NCBI RefSeq assembly: GCF_900240975.1
Contig: NZ_LT968776.1
Span: forward strand, 372,001 to 436,000
Source: Mycobacterium sp. 4858
GTDB taxonomy: Bacteria > Actinomycetota > Actinomycetes > Mycobacteriales > Mycobacteriaceae
Length of the DNA stretch: 64,000 bases
Direction of reading: 5' to 3'
A program made the position numbers and the translations under genes. Under the pieces are notes generated by a model. It was not told the DNA's origin. It saw nothing but the letters and a program-made list of their open reading frames with translations, and made no database searches. Positions 33,649-41,874 of the stretch are shown here, one piece after another; positions within the stretch are counted from its first letter, which is position 1; each line of letters begins with the position of its first letter.

Positions 33649-33737
33649 GGCCGGAATGTAGTCCGGCTGTCGCGGCGTCACAATGACCGAGCCCAACGTT
33701 GGCGTCGTCGCACGAGACCACCATCGCGGGCCGGCCT

Positions 33738-33743
33738 TAGTTT
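33738..33743 (+). promoter_or_regulatory. -10 hexamer TAGTTT, probably leaderless
   Basis: TAGTTT matches TANNNT and ends six bases before the ATG at 33750, so the operon transcript may start on the start codon. An eight-base palindrome CAACGTTG lies 33 to 40 bases upstream, at 33698-33705. No good -35 is seen. Confidence 0.4.
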
Positions 33744-33749
33744 GCTCCC

Positions 33750-34598
33750 ATGTTCAGATTCGGATCCCGCCTCAACACCTCAGACCTGTCCGGTCGCGTC
33801 GTCGCCATCACCGGAGCGGGCAGCGGCATCGGCCGCGAGTTGGCTCTGCTGTGCGCGCAGCGCGGCGCCAACCTCGCGCTGTGTGACATCAACGACGCCG
33901 CGGTCGCCGAAACCGCCGAAGCCGCGCGCGGGCTTGGGCGTGACGTGATCACTCGCCGGGTGGACGTGTCCGACCCCGAGCAGATGACCGGGTTCGCCGA
34001 CGCGGCATTCGCTCACTTCAACGGGGTCGACATCGTGGTCAACAACGCCGGGGTGGGACTTGTCGGCGGCTTCCTGGACACCAGCCTCAAGGACTGGGAA
34101 TGGCTGGTCTCGATCAATCTGATGGGTGTCGTGCACGGTTGCGACGCCTTCGTCCCGGCCATGGTCAACTCCGGTCGCGGTGGGCATGTCGTCAACCTGT
34201 CCTCGGCGGCGGGACTGCTTGCCAATCCCGCACTGTCGGCCTACAGCGCGACCAAGTTCGCCGTCTTGGGTCTTTCGGAGGCACTGCGCACCGAGCTCAA
34301 GCCCTACCGCATCGGCGTCACCGCCGTCTGCCCGGGCGTGATCAACACCGCCATCACGAAATCCAGCCCGATCCGCGGGGCGGGTGACACCGAAGGCCGC
34401 CGCCAGCGCCTCGCCGCCACCTACCGCAGGAGGGGATACACACCGCAGCGCGCGGCCCGCAACATCTTGCGTGCGATCGGAAACGATCGCGCCGTCGCGC
34501 CCATCGCCGCGGAGGCACACGTCATGTACGGGTTGTCCCGCGTCGCTCCCCCACTGGCCCGGTGGGTTTCCGCGCAGATGGCCAAGGCCGCCCAATAA
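33750..34598 (+). CDS. SDR family oxidoreductase
   Basis: 282 residues: GAGSGIGRELALLC near residue 22, NNAGVGLVGGF near 98, Ser and YSATKFAVLG in the active site near 164, then a C-terminal extension of about 50 residues. It resembles SadH-type SDRs that sit next to mymA-like monooxygenases. It is the first gene of a four-gene rightward operon. A 10-bp tandem duplication (CCCAATAAAC twice, 34591-34610) covers its stop codon. Confidence 0.9.
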   Translation: MFRFGSRLNTSDLSGRVVAITGAGSGIGRELALLCAQRGANLALCDINDAAVAETAEAARGLGRDVITRRVDVSDPEQMTGFADAAFAHFNGVDIVVNNAGVGLVGGFLDTSLKDWEWLVSINLMGVVHGCDAFVPAMVNSGRGGHVVNLSSAAGLLANPALSAYSATKFAVLGLSEALRTELKPYRIGVTAVCPGVINTAITKSSPIRGAGDTEGRRQRLAATYRRRGYTPQRAARNILRAIGNDRAVAPIAAEAHVMYGLSRVAPPLARWVSAQMAKAAQ

Positions 34599-34610
34599 AC
34601 CCCAATAAAC
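34591..34610. repeat. 10-bp tandem duplication across a stop codon
   Basis: CCCAATAAAC is repeated exactly twice, and the first copy contains the TAA that ends the SDR gene. A third partial CCCAA follows. The second TAA is in another frame. Confidence 0.85.
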
Positions 34611-34640
34611 CCCAAGCCGCTCGACAAGACAGGAATCACG

Positions 34641-36137
34641 ATGAATATCAACGATATTGAGCACGTCGACGTGTTGATCGTCGGCGCCGGCATCTCCGGC
34701 ATCGGCGCCGCGTACTACCTGCAGACCATGGCGCCGACCAAGAGCTTCGCGATCCTAGAAGCCCGCGACGAGATCGGCGGAACTTGGGACTTGTTCCGGT
34801 ATCCGGGTATTCGCTCCGATTCCGACCTGCACACGTTCAGCTACGAGTTCAAGGCCTGGGAAAACGACAAGGCGATCGCCAGCGCCGACGCGATCATGTC
34901 CTACCTGCACCAGACGGTGGCTGAGAACGGCATCGGGCGCGCGATTCGGTTCGGCCACAAGGTGATCAGTGCGGCGTGGTCCACCAGCGACGCGCGCTGG
35001 CTGGTCGAGATCGACCGGGCCACCGGCGAACGCGTCACCATGAGTTGTCGATGGTTCTTCTGCGCCAGCGGCTACTACCGCTACGACGAGGGGTTCGCCC
35101 CGGAATTCCCGGGGCGCGAGCGGTTCCGCGGGCAGGTGGTGCATCCTCAGCATTGGCCGCAGGACCTGGATTACCGCGGCAAGCGGGTGGTGATCATCGG
35201 CAGCGGTGCGACGGCGGTGACGCTGGTCCCGGCCATGGCCGAGACCGCGGGACACGTGACGATGCTGCAGCGCTCCCCGACCTACATCGTGCCGGTGCCC
35301 TCGGAGGACCGCATCGCCAACACGCTGCCCAAGCTGATCGGCCGTGACCGCGCCTACGCCCTTACCCGGTATAAGAACATCGCCAAGCAACGGTTGATCT
35401 GGCGGTTCTGCCGGCAGCATCCGGCCGCCGCCCGCCGACTGATCCGCCACCTCAACGCCAAGCAGCTGCCCAAGGGCTATCCGGTCGACGAGCACTTCAG
35501 GCCCGCGTACAACCCGTGGGACCAACGGCTTTGCGCCGTCCCGGACTCCGACATGTTCGCCGCGATCCGCGACGGGCGGGCCTCGGTGGTCACCGACCGG
35601 ATCGACACATTCACCGAGCGGGGAATCCGGCTGCAGTCCGGCCGCGAGCTGGAAGCCGACATCGTGGTCACGGCCACCGGGCTGAACCTGCTGGCGTTCG
35701 GCGGGATCGCACTCTCGGTGGACGGCGTGTCCGTCGACGTGTCGAAGAAGGTGGCTTTCAAGGGCTTTCTGCTGAGCGACGTCCCGAATTTCGCGTACCT
35801 GATCGGCTACACCAACTCCTCATGGACGTTGAAGGTCGGGCTGGTATGTGAGCACTTCTGCCGGCTGCTGGGGTTGATGGACTCCCGCGGCCAGAGCATC
35901 TGCTATCCGCTGGCCCCGGCGACCATGTCGACCCGTCCCCTGCTGGAGGTCGGCGCCGGCTACGTCAAGCGCTCGGTCGAGAAGTTCCCGCACCAGGGCG
36001 TGGTAGGGCCGTGGCGCACCTGCATGGACTACCGCGCCGACTACAAAATGCTGCGCGAAGGCCCGGTCGACGACGACAGCCTGCGATTTGCGGCATCCCC
36101 ACCGACCGGCGGCGCCGAGCCGGCGCTGACCGCGTAA
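34641..36137 (+). CDS. FAD-dependent Baeyer-Villiger-type monooxygenase (EthA/MymA-like)
   Basis: 498 residues. The FAD-binding GAGISGIG is at residues 15-22. The Baeyer-Villiger signature FRGQVVHPQHWP is near residue 162, and the second Rossmann motif is VVIIGSGATAVTL. The C-terminal half has WDQRLCAVPDSDMF and DIVVTATGLNLL, as in EthA and MymA. Such enzymes oxidise ketones or thio-compounds with NADPH and oxygen. The ATG follows an AGGAAT-like weak ribosome site. The SDR upstream could supply its ketone substrate. Confidence 0.92.
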   Translation: MNINDIEHVDVLIVGAGISGIGAAYYLQTMAPTKSFAILEARDEIGGTWDLFRYPGIRSDSDLHTFSYEFKAWENDKAIASADAIMSYLHQTVAENGIGRAIRFGHKVISAAWSTSDARWLVEIDRATGERVTMSCRWFFCASGYYRYDEGFAPEFPGRERFRGQVVHPQHWPQDLDYRGKRVVIIGSGATAVTLVPAMAETAGHVTMLQRSPTYIVPVPSEDRIANTLPKLIGRDRAYALTRYKNIAKQRLIWRFCRQHPAAARRLIRHLNAKQLPKGYPVDEHFRPAYNPWDQRLCAVPDSDMFAAIRDGRASVVTDRIDTFTERGIRLQSGRELEADIVVTATGLNLLAFGGIALSVDGVSVDVSKKVAFKGFLLSDVPNFAYLIGYTNSSWTLKVGLVCEHFCRLLGLMDSRGQSICYPLAPATMSTRPLLEVGAGYVKRSVEKFPHQGVVGPWRTCMDYRADYKMLREGPVDDDSLRFAASPPTGGAEPALTA

Positions 36138-36151
36138 CGCACGGAGAACAC

Positions 36152-36175
36152 CACCATGGAACTCACCATGGAACT
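36152..36175. repeat. 12-bp tandem duplication of a start codon
   Basis: CACCATGGAACT occurs twice in a row, giving two in-frame ATG codons (36156 and 36168) at the head of the WS/DGAT gene and the N-terminus MELTMELMSP. Family members usually begin MELMSP, so the first copy looks like the added one. Confidence 0.88.
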
Positions 36176-37523
36176 GATGTCACCGCTGGAATCGCTGTTC
36201 TTGTCGGCCGAGTCGCGTGAACACCCGCTGCACGTCGGCGCGCTTCAGCTGTTCACCCCTCCCGCGGACGCCGGGCCCGATTTCGTGCAAGACATACACG
36301 AGGCGATGCTGCAAAGCACGGACGTGTCGCCGATATTCCGCAAGCGCCCCATGGCGTTTCACGGGGCACTCAGCAACGTCGGCTGGTCGTACGATCACGA
36401 CGTCGATCTGCCCTACCACGTGCGGCGATCAGCCCTGCCGGCACCGGGACGGTTACGCGAACTCCTGGAGCTGACCTCACGGCTACACGGCAATCCGCTG
36501 GACCGGCACCGTCCGCTGTGGGAGACGCACCTCATCGACGGCCTCAAGGACGGGCGCTTCGCCGTCTACACCAAGATTCACCACGCGCTCGTGGACGGGG
36601 TATCCGGGCTCACCCTGCTGCAGCGGCCGCTAACCACCAACGCGACCGACCACAACGGCGCCCAAACGCGTGCGCCCTGGTCGCCGGAACCGCCGGCGCC
36701 CCCACGTGCGGCCCGCGGACCGAGCCTCAGGGGCGTGCTGGGATCGGTTGCCACGCTTGGCCCTTCCTCGCTTCGGCTGGCGCGGGCCGCGCTGATGGAA
36801 CAACAGCTGACGCTGCCCTATCGGGCCCCACGGACCATGCTCAACGTTCCCATCGGCGGCGCGCGGCGATGCGCTGCGCAGTCGTGGCCGATGGACCGGA
36901 TCAAGGCGGTCAAGAACGCGGCCGGCGTGAGCGTCAACGACGTCGTCTTGACCATGTGCGCCGGGGCGCTGCGCGCCTACCTCACCGACTACGACGCGCT
37001 TCCCGACGCGCCTTTGGTGGCAATGGTTCCGGTGAGCTTGCGCAGGGACGGCGATGCGGTGGGCGGCAACGTGGTCGGCGGGGTGTTGTGCAACCTCGCG
37101 ACCGACCTCGACGACCCCGCTCAACGCCTGAGCACCGTCCACTCGTCGATGCGCCAGAACAAGAACGTGCTGTCGCAGCTGCCCCGCTCGCAGGCGACGG
37201 CGTTGTCCATGCTCCTCCTCGGTCCGGCCGTGCTGCACGGCCTGCCGGGCCTGACCGGCGCCACCCGGCCGCCGTTCAACATCTGCATCTCCAACGTGCC
37301 CGGTGCGCGAGAGCCGCTGTACTACAACGGCGCCCGCCTCGAAAGCAACTACCCGATGTCGATCGCGATCAACGGGCAAGCACTCAACATCACGCTGTCG
37401 AGCACCGCCGACACGGTCGACTTCGGACTGGTGGGATGCCGCCGCAGCGTGCCGCACCTGCAGCGCGTGCTCGGCCACCTCGACACCTCGCTGAAGGACT
37501 TGGAGCGCGCCGCCGGCCTGTGA
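36156..37523 (+). CDS. WS/DGAT family O-acyltransferase
   Basis: 455 residues. The acyltransfer motif HHALVDG is at about 142-148 (IHHALVDGVSGLTLL), PLWETHLIDGL is before it, and GNVVGGVLCNLATDL and FNICISNVPGAREPLYYNGARLESNYPMS are in the C-terminal half. It esterifies acyl-CoA with a fatty alcohol or diacylglycerol to make wax esters or triacylglycerol. The start at 36156 is preferred because GGAG lies about ten bases before it. It follows the monooxygenase by 18 bases. Mycobacteria carry many paralogues, so no tgs number is given. Confidence 0.92.
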   Translation: MELTMELMSPLESLFLSAESREHPLHVGALQLFTPPADAGPDFVQDIHEAMLQSTDVSPIFRKRPMAFHGALSNVGWSYDHDVDLPYHVRRSALPAPGRLRELLELTSRLHGNPLDRHRPLWETHLIDGLKDGRFAVYTKIHHALVDGVSGLTLLQRPLTTNATDHNGAQTRAPWSPEPPAPPRAARGPSLRGVLGSVATLGPSSLRLARAALMEQQLTLPYRAPRTMLNVPIGGARRCAAQSWPMDRIKAVKNAAGVSVNDVVLTMCAGALRAYLTDYDALPDAPLVAMVPVSLRRDGDAVGGNVVGGVLCNLATDLDDPAQRLSTVHSSMRQNKNVLSQLPRSQATALSMLLLGPAVLHGLPGLTGATRPPFNICISNVPGAREPLYYNGARLESNYPMSIAINGQALNITLSSTADTVDFGLVGCRRSVPHLQRVLGHLDTSLKDLERAAGL

Positions 37524-37567
37524 GCCGAAATACGGCGCCGCACACGACAACGAAGGATGCTCTCCAG

Positions 37568-38410
37568 ATGACCGATTTCGAGACTCGCACGCTTTCGGTG
37601 AACGGTGTGCGCTCGCCGGTGCTGATCGGCGGCACCGGCATCACCGGCGAGGCGGTGGTTTTCGTCCACGGCAACCCCGACGCCGCCCGCGACTGGCAAC
37701 CCCTGATGGAACCGGTCGCCGAGTTCGCCGCGGTTGTCGCGCCCGACATGCCGGGTTTCGGTGGAGCGGACAAGAGGTCAGACCAGGACTACACGCTCGC
37801 CAGTTACGGCGCACACCTGGGCGGGGTGATCGGGCAACTGGCCATCGAACGCGTGCACCTGGTCGGCCACGACTTCGGCGGCCCGTTCGCGTTGACCTGG
37901 GCCGCCGCCAATCCACACCAGGTCGCCAGCGTCACGCTGATCAACAGCGGAGTGCTGTTGGACTACAAGTGGCACCGGCTGGCGCGGGTGTGGCGCACGC
38001 CCGTCGCTGGGGAGCTGTTCATGCGGACCACCACCCCTCGCCTCGCGCGATTCGTCGTCCGCCATGACAACCCAGGGCTACCCGAGTATTGGGTCGACGT
38101 GATCGCCGGACACCTCGTCGACGCCGGGACCAAGCGGGCCGTGCTGCGGCTCTACCGCTCGACCCGTCCGCAGGACATGGGCGCGCTCGTCGAGCCACTG
38201 CGCGACCGTGATCCCGACACACTGGTGGTGTTCGGCGACGCGGACGTCTACATCCCCGTCGAACAGGCCGAACGCCAGCGTCGCGTGTTTCCCCGCGCAC
38301 ATGTTGAACGGCTGCCCGGTGTGGGCCACTGGGCGTGGCTCGAGCAACCCGACCGGGTCGCCGACGTGGTCGTTCCCTTTCTGCGCGCACGGGTCGGGCA
38401 AGCGGTGTGA
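37568..38410 (+). CDS. Alpha/beta hydrolase with aspartate nucleophile (epoxide hydrolase/dehalogenase-like)
   Basis: 280 residues. HGNPDAARDW gives the oxyanion loop. The nucleophile elbow is VGHDFGG (aspartate near residue 103), the form used by epoxide hydrolases and haloalkane dehalogenases, not by serine esterases. VVFGDADVYIP holds the acid and GVGHWAWLEQP the histidine. Last gene of the PucR-linked operon, 44 bases after the WS/DGAT gene. Its stop codon lies in a 13-bp triple repeat. Confidence 0.87.
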   Translation: MTDFETRTLSVNGVRSPVLIGGTGITGEAVVFVHGNPDAARDWQPLMEPVAEFAAVVAPDMPGFGGADKRSDQDYTLASYGAHLGGVIGQLAIERVHLVGHDFGGPFALTWAAANPHQVASVTLINSGVLLDYKWHRLARVWRTPVAGELFMRTTTPRLARFVVRHDNPGLPEYWVDVIAGHLVDAGTKRAVLRLYRSTRPQDMGALVEPLRDRDPDTLVVFGDADVYIPVEQAERQRRVFPRAHVERLPGVGHWAWLEQPDRVADVVVPFLRARVGQAV

Positions 38411-38442
38411 CGACGCGGTGTGACGACGCGGTATGACGACTC
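38404..38442. repeat. 13-bp tandem repeat multiplying a stop codon
   Basis: GGTGTGACGACGC is present at 38404 and 38417, with a near copy (GGTATGACGACTC) at 38430. Each holds a TGA, and because the period is 13, the three stops fall in three different frames. The first one ends the hydrolase gene. The rest of the spacer up to 38493 shows nothing else of note. Confidence 0.88.
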
Positions 38443-38493
38443 GGTGGTGCTCGCGCCGCTAACGAGGCGCCGGCTCCCGGCCCCCGCAGCCGG

Positions 38494-39576
38494 CTAGATC
38501 TTGAACCGGCCGGCGAACCCGCGCAGCGGCAGGTCCGCGCTGGTGACGAGCCCCGGCGGCGCCGCGACGACGGACTTGATCGAGGCCAGCGCGGGCATGC
38601 CGGTGACGGTCATGCCGATGGAGGCGAAGTTGTCCGGATTGGACAGGTCAACGCCGGGCTTGGGGAAGATCATGTGCTTGTTGTAGATGCACGGGTCGCC
38701 CTTGATCTGGGTGATGTAGCAGCCCTTGATGTTCCAGCTCGGATCGGTGTGCGGGGTCATCTGCCACTCCAGGTGCGTCTCGACGCGGGGAACGCCATCT
38801 ACCATGCCCTGGTACTTGATGTAGTTGCCGCCCAGCGAGCCCTTGGGCAGGGTGTACCAGCCCAGGTCCACGTCCTTGGTGCAGGCGCCCAGTTCGTAGC
38901 TGAACCTCACCTCGTCGAGGGTCAGGTCGAAGCAGTCGGCCATCATCAGCACGCTGTCGGCGAACACGCGGGTGTACTTCTCCAGCTTGGCCGGGATTTC
39001 CGGATCGTCGACCGGCTGGCCGTAGCCCACCTCGATCCAGGTGTCCCTGGAATGGTGACACGACACGTCCACGGATTCGATCGTGGTGACGTTCTCGATG
39101 TCGGCGACGTCCGCCGAACACACCACGCCCAGTATCTGATTCAGGCCCGGGTTCATCCCGGTCCCGTAGAACGTCGCGCCGCCCTTTTCGCAGGCCTCGG
39201 CCAGTAGCCGGCTCACCGGCTTGCCCGACGGGTGCGGATGGTTCTTGTCGCGGTGCCAGCCGGTGATCCAGTCGGCTGTGGTGACGATGTTGATCCCGGC
39301 CTCGAGCACCTTGACATAGAGGTCCTCGTCGGGGAACACGCCGTGGAAGGTGAGCACGTCCGGCTTGGCAGCGATGATCTCCTCGATGGTGCCGGTGGCC
39401 TTGACGCCGTTGGGAGCGATCCCGGCGAGCTCGCCTGCGTCCTTGCCGACCTTCTCCGGCGAATAGCAATGCACGCCAACGAGTTCGAGGTCGGGCTGGG
39501 TGGCGATCCGCTTGATCATCTCCGAACCGACGTTTCCGGTGGCCACCTGGAACACGCGGATCGGTGCGCTGGTCAT
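38494..39576 (-). CDS. NAD(P)-binding dihydrodipicolinate reductase-like protein
   Basis: 360 residues with a Rossmann N-terminus (IRVFQVATGNVGSEMIKRIA) and the pattern VHCYSPEKVGKDAGEL, then a C-terminal alpha/beta part. It resembles the DapB-like/2,4-diaminopentanoate dehydrogenase superfamily that is expanded in mycobacteria, where it is usually of unknown substrate. It is not the lysine enzyme, which is at 27.7-28.5 kb. The ATG overlaps the stop of the Rieske oxygenase (ATGA), so the two probably act on the same compound. It corresponds roughly to Rv2776c-Rv2777c by position, but I am not certain of orthology. Confidence 0.83.
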   Translation of the reverse strand: MTSAPIRVFQVATGNVGSEMIKRIATQPDLELVGVHCYSPEKVGKDAGELAGIAPNGVKATGTIEEIIAAKPDVLTFHGVFPDEDLYVKVLEAGINIVTTADWITGWHRDKNHPHPSGKPVSRLLAEACEKGGATFYGTGMNPGLNQILGVVCSADVADIENVTTIESVDVSCHHSRDTWIEVGYGQPVDDPEIPAKLEKYTRVFADSVLMMADCFDLTLDEVRFSYELGACTKDVDLGWYTLPKGSLGGNYIKYQGMVDGVPRVETHLEWQMTPHTDPSWNIKGCYITQIKGDPCIYNKHMIFPKPGVDLSNPDNFASIGMTVTGMPALASIKSVVAAPPGLVTSADLPLRGFAGRFKI

Positions 39577-40580
39577 TGCATTGAGCCTTCCTGTGATGCG
39601 AATGCCTCGGGATAGAACTGCTTGGCCCACTTGCGGATTGCGGTGAAGCCCTCGTACTCGTCGGTGGCCAGCGCCGGCGGGTCCGAATAGCGCTGGTGTC
39701 GCCAGATCTCGATGTCCTGCTCGAACTGGCGGATCACCTCGCGCCCGAACTCGGCCGCCTTGCGCTCGGCGCGGTCGGGGTCCTTACCCGCGGTCCGGCC
39801 GATGTAGACCATGAACCGGACGTCGGAGGTGAACTCGTCGACCGGGGTGACCGCGGAGATGGTGCGGTTGTCGATCATCCCCCAGCTCTTGGTCACCGCG
39901 ATGCCCAGGCCGCCGTTGATGGCCTCGACACCGCTGTTGACGTCCTCGATCTTCTGCCCGTCGTCACCTTCGAAGGTGATGGTGAAGTCGACGAACGACA
40001 CCGGCTCGGCGAAGTCGTGCCGGGTGAACACGGGCACGATCGGCGTGTTGTGCACGAACTTGAAATGCGCGAAGTCGACGCCGTTTTCGAGCACGTACTG
40101 CGGGTGCAGCTCCAGGGCCTGCCGGTACAACCGCTGCTGCGGGTAGTAGTCGTCGGCGCTGCTGCCGTCGCGAAATGCGGCGAAGACGTCCGGCGCGTCG
40201 AAGTACGGCTCGCGGCGCTCGACGTCATGCCAGATGTAGACCGACGCGTTGCGTTCCGCGACGGGGTAGGTGCGGATGCGACGGCCCCGATTGGGCCGGT
40301 CCTGGTAGGGAATGCAGACGTTGCGACCCTCCTGGCTCCACTGCCACCCGTGGAACGGGCACTGCAACACCTCGCCGACGACCGTGCCGCCGTAACCCAG
40401 GTGCGCACCGAGGTGCTCGCAGTAGGCGTTCATCACGGTGAGCTGGCCGGACTCGACCCGCCAGGCGACCATCTCCTGGTCGAAATACTTCATGGTGTGC
40501 ACGTCGCCCACACCGATCTCATCGGACCAGGCGACCTGGAACCAGCCGGTTGGTTTCATCGACAACGGCGGCTTAGCCAT
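39573..40580 (-). CDS. Rieske non-heme iron oxygenase, KshA-like
   Basis: 335 residues. The Rieske 2Fe-2S ligands are Cys54-x-His56 and Cys74-x2-His77 (CEHLGAHLG and CPFHGW). The mononuclear iron site is NGVDFAHFKFVH near residue 180, the D-x2-H-x4-H pattern of KshA-like oxygenases. A strong AAGGAGGG precedes the ATG at 40580; the longer open frame upstream is not supported. A reductase partner is needed and is not adjacent. Divergent from a TetR gene with operator-like symmetry in the spacer. Steroid-like substrate is a guess from the family. Confidence 0.9.
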   Translation of the reverse strand: MAKPPLSMKPTGWFQVAWSDEIGVGDVHTMKYFDQEMVAWRVESGQLTVMNAYCEHLGAHLGYGGTVVGEVLQCPFHGWQWSQEGRNVCIPYQDRPNRGRRIRTYPVAERNASVYIWHDVERREPYFDAPDVFAAFRDGSSADDYYPQQRLYRQALELHPQYVLENGVDFAHFKFVHNTPIVPVFTRHDFAEPVSFVDFTITFEGDDGQKIEDVNSGVEAINGGLGIAVTKSWGMIDNRTISAVTPVDEFTSDVRFMVYIGRTAGKDPDRAERKAAEFGREVIRQFEQDIEIWRHQRYSDPPALATDEYEGFTAIRKWAKQFYPEAFASQEGSMQ

Positions 40581-40627
40581 GCGGGATCCCTCCTTGGAAG
40601 AGATGATAGGCGGGACCTCAGTCAAAT

Positions 40628-40651
40628 CAAAGTACCCTCTATGAAACTTTG
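40628..40651. promoter_or_regulatory. Inverted repeat CAAAGT-N12-ACTTTG, candidate TetR operator
   Basis: Six-base arms, CAAAGT (40628-40633) and ACTTTG (40646-40651), lie in the 106-base spacer between the divergent Rieske oxygenase and TetR genes. This is the expected site for autoregulation and for control of the oxygenase by the neighbouring repressor. Confidence 0.55.
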
Positions 40652-40653
40652 GG

Positions 40654-40685
40654 CGCGATAGGCTCGGCACGCGATAGGCTCGGCA
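40654..40685. repeat. 16-bp tandem duplication just before the TetR start codon
   Basis: CGCGATAGGCTCGGCA is repeated exactly at 40654-40669 and 40670-40685. The ATG follows one base later, at 40687. No ribosome site is visible, so the duplication occupies the 5' leader or the place where one would be. Confidence 0.9.
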
Positions 40686-40686
40686 G

Positions 40687-41337
40687 ATGACTCGGCACGT
40701 CAACGCGGCCGGAACCGCGAGCCGGCGCCCCAACCGGCGTGGCAACGCCACCCGGGAGAGCATGCTCGAAGCCGCGCTCAAGTCGTTGGCATCCGGCGAC
40801 CCGGGCTCGGTGTCGGCCAACCGCATCGCCAAGGAGATCGGCGCCACCTGGGGCGCCGTGCAATACCAGTTCGGCGACACCGACGGCTTCTGGGCCGCGG
40901 TGCTGCACCACACGGCCGAGCGGCGCGCCGCGACCTTCTCGACGCTGTCGACGCCGGTCTCACCCGACGCGCCCCTGCGCGAGCGGGTCGGCGCCATCAT
41001 CGACACCCTTTACGACGGCTTGGCGTCGCCGGATTCACGCGCGATCGAGAACCTGCGGGCGGCGCTCCCCCGCGACCCCGCCGAGCTCGAGCGCCTGTTC
41101 CCGCGCACCGCCGCCGAGCTGTTCTCCTGGGGCAAGAGCTGGCTGGAGACCTGCCAGAACGCCTTCGCCGGCCTGGACGTCGACCCCGAGCGGGTGCGCG
41201 AGGTGGCCGCCCTGATCCCCGGCGCGATGCGCGGGCTGGTGTCCGAACGCCAGCTCGGCTCGTACGCCGACCTGGATATGGCGCGGCGGGGCCTGACCAA
41301 CGCGCTGGCCGCCTACCTGGAGCAATCGCGCCGGTGA
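40687..41337 (+). CDS. TetR family transcriptional regulator
   Basis: 216 residues. The N-terminal helix-turn-helix is at about 18-65 (ATRESMLEAALKSL, then SVSANRIAKEIGATWGAVQYQFGDTDGFW), followed by an all-helical ligand domain. It is divergent from the Rieske oxygenase operon and probably represses it through the inverted repeat at 40628-40651. Its stop overlaps the start of the GNAT gene (GTGA). The ligand is unknown. Confidence 0.9.
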   Translation: MTRHVNAAGTASRRPNRRGNATRESMLEAALKSLASGDPGSVSANRIAKEIGATWGAVQYQFGDTDGFWAAVLHHTAERRAATFSTLSTPVSPDAPLRERVGAIIDTLYDGLASPDSRAIENLRAALPRDPAELERLFPRTAAELFSWGKSWLETCQNAFAGLDVDPERVREVAALIPGAMRGLVSERQLGSYADLDMARRGLTNALAAYLEQSRR

Positions 41338-41858
41338 CGACCGGTGACATCCCGTTCGACATCGCGATCCGCCGGGCCGGCCGCACCGACCTCGCCCGGG
41401 TGGCCGAGATGCACTATCCGGTCTGGCGGCAGTCCTGGGCCGGCGTACTGCCGGACGCCACGCTCGACCTGCTCGGATCGCCGCGGCGCTGGGCCATTCT
41501 GGCGTACCCGGGTATCCTGCAGCGCTGCCACTGGAGCATGTGGATCGCCGAATCCGGTTCGCGCACAATCGGGATGACGATCTTCGGCCCCGACCCCGCG
41601 AATCCCGCACAGGTGGAACTCGATTCGCTCTACGTCGCGGCCGACTGCCAGCGCCACGGTGTCGGGAGGCGCCTGCTAGCCACGGCCTTGACGGAAAGCC
41701 CGCCGGGAGACGTCGTCCTGTGGTGCGCCGAACACAACACCCAGGCGCGAACCTTCTACGAGAAGAACGACTTTCACGCCGATGGGCGCACCCTGGACTG
41801 GGAGCCGCTGCCCGGCGTCAAAGTCGCCCATCTGGGCTATCGGCTGCACCGGCGTTAG
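41334..41858 (+). CDS. GNAT family N-acetyltransferase
   Basis: 174 residues. The acetyl-CoA binding segment is VELDSLYVAADCQRHGVGRRLLATAL (motif A, Q/RxxGxG/A as QRHGVG), with LWCAEHNTQARTFYEKNDFHADG as motif B. It starts with a GTG coupled to the TetR stop. It corresponds in place to Rv2775. The acceptor substrate is unknown. Confidence 0.88.
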   Translation: MTTGDIPFDIAIRRAGRTDLARVAEMHYPVWRQSWAGVLPDATLDLLGSPRRWAILAYPGILQRCHWSMWIAESGSRTIGMTIFGPDPANPAQVELDSLYVAADCQRHGVGRRLLATALTESPPGDVVLWCAEHNTQARTFYEKNDFHADGRTLDWEPLPGVKVAHLGYRLHRR

Positions 41859-41874
41859 CTTTGGCGGCCGTCGG

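Noticed and set aside
40581..41006. N-terminal extension of the Rieske oxygenase in the same open frame
   Set aside because: A strong ribosome site and the typical start lie at 40580; the extension would overlap the TetR gene antisense and has no domain.
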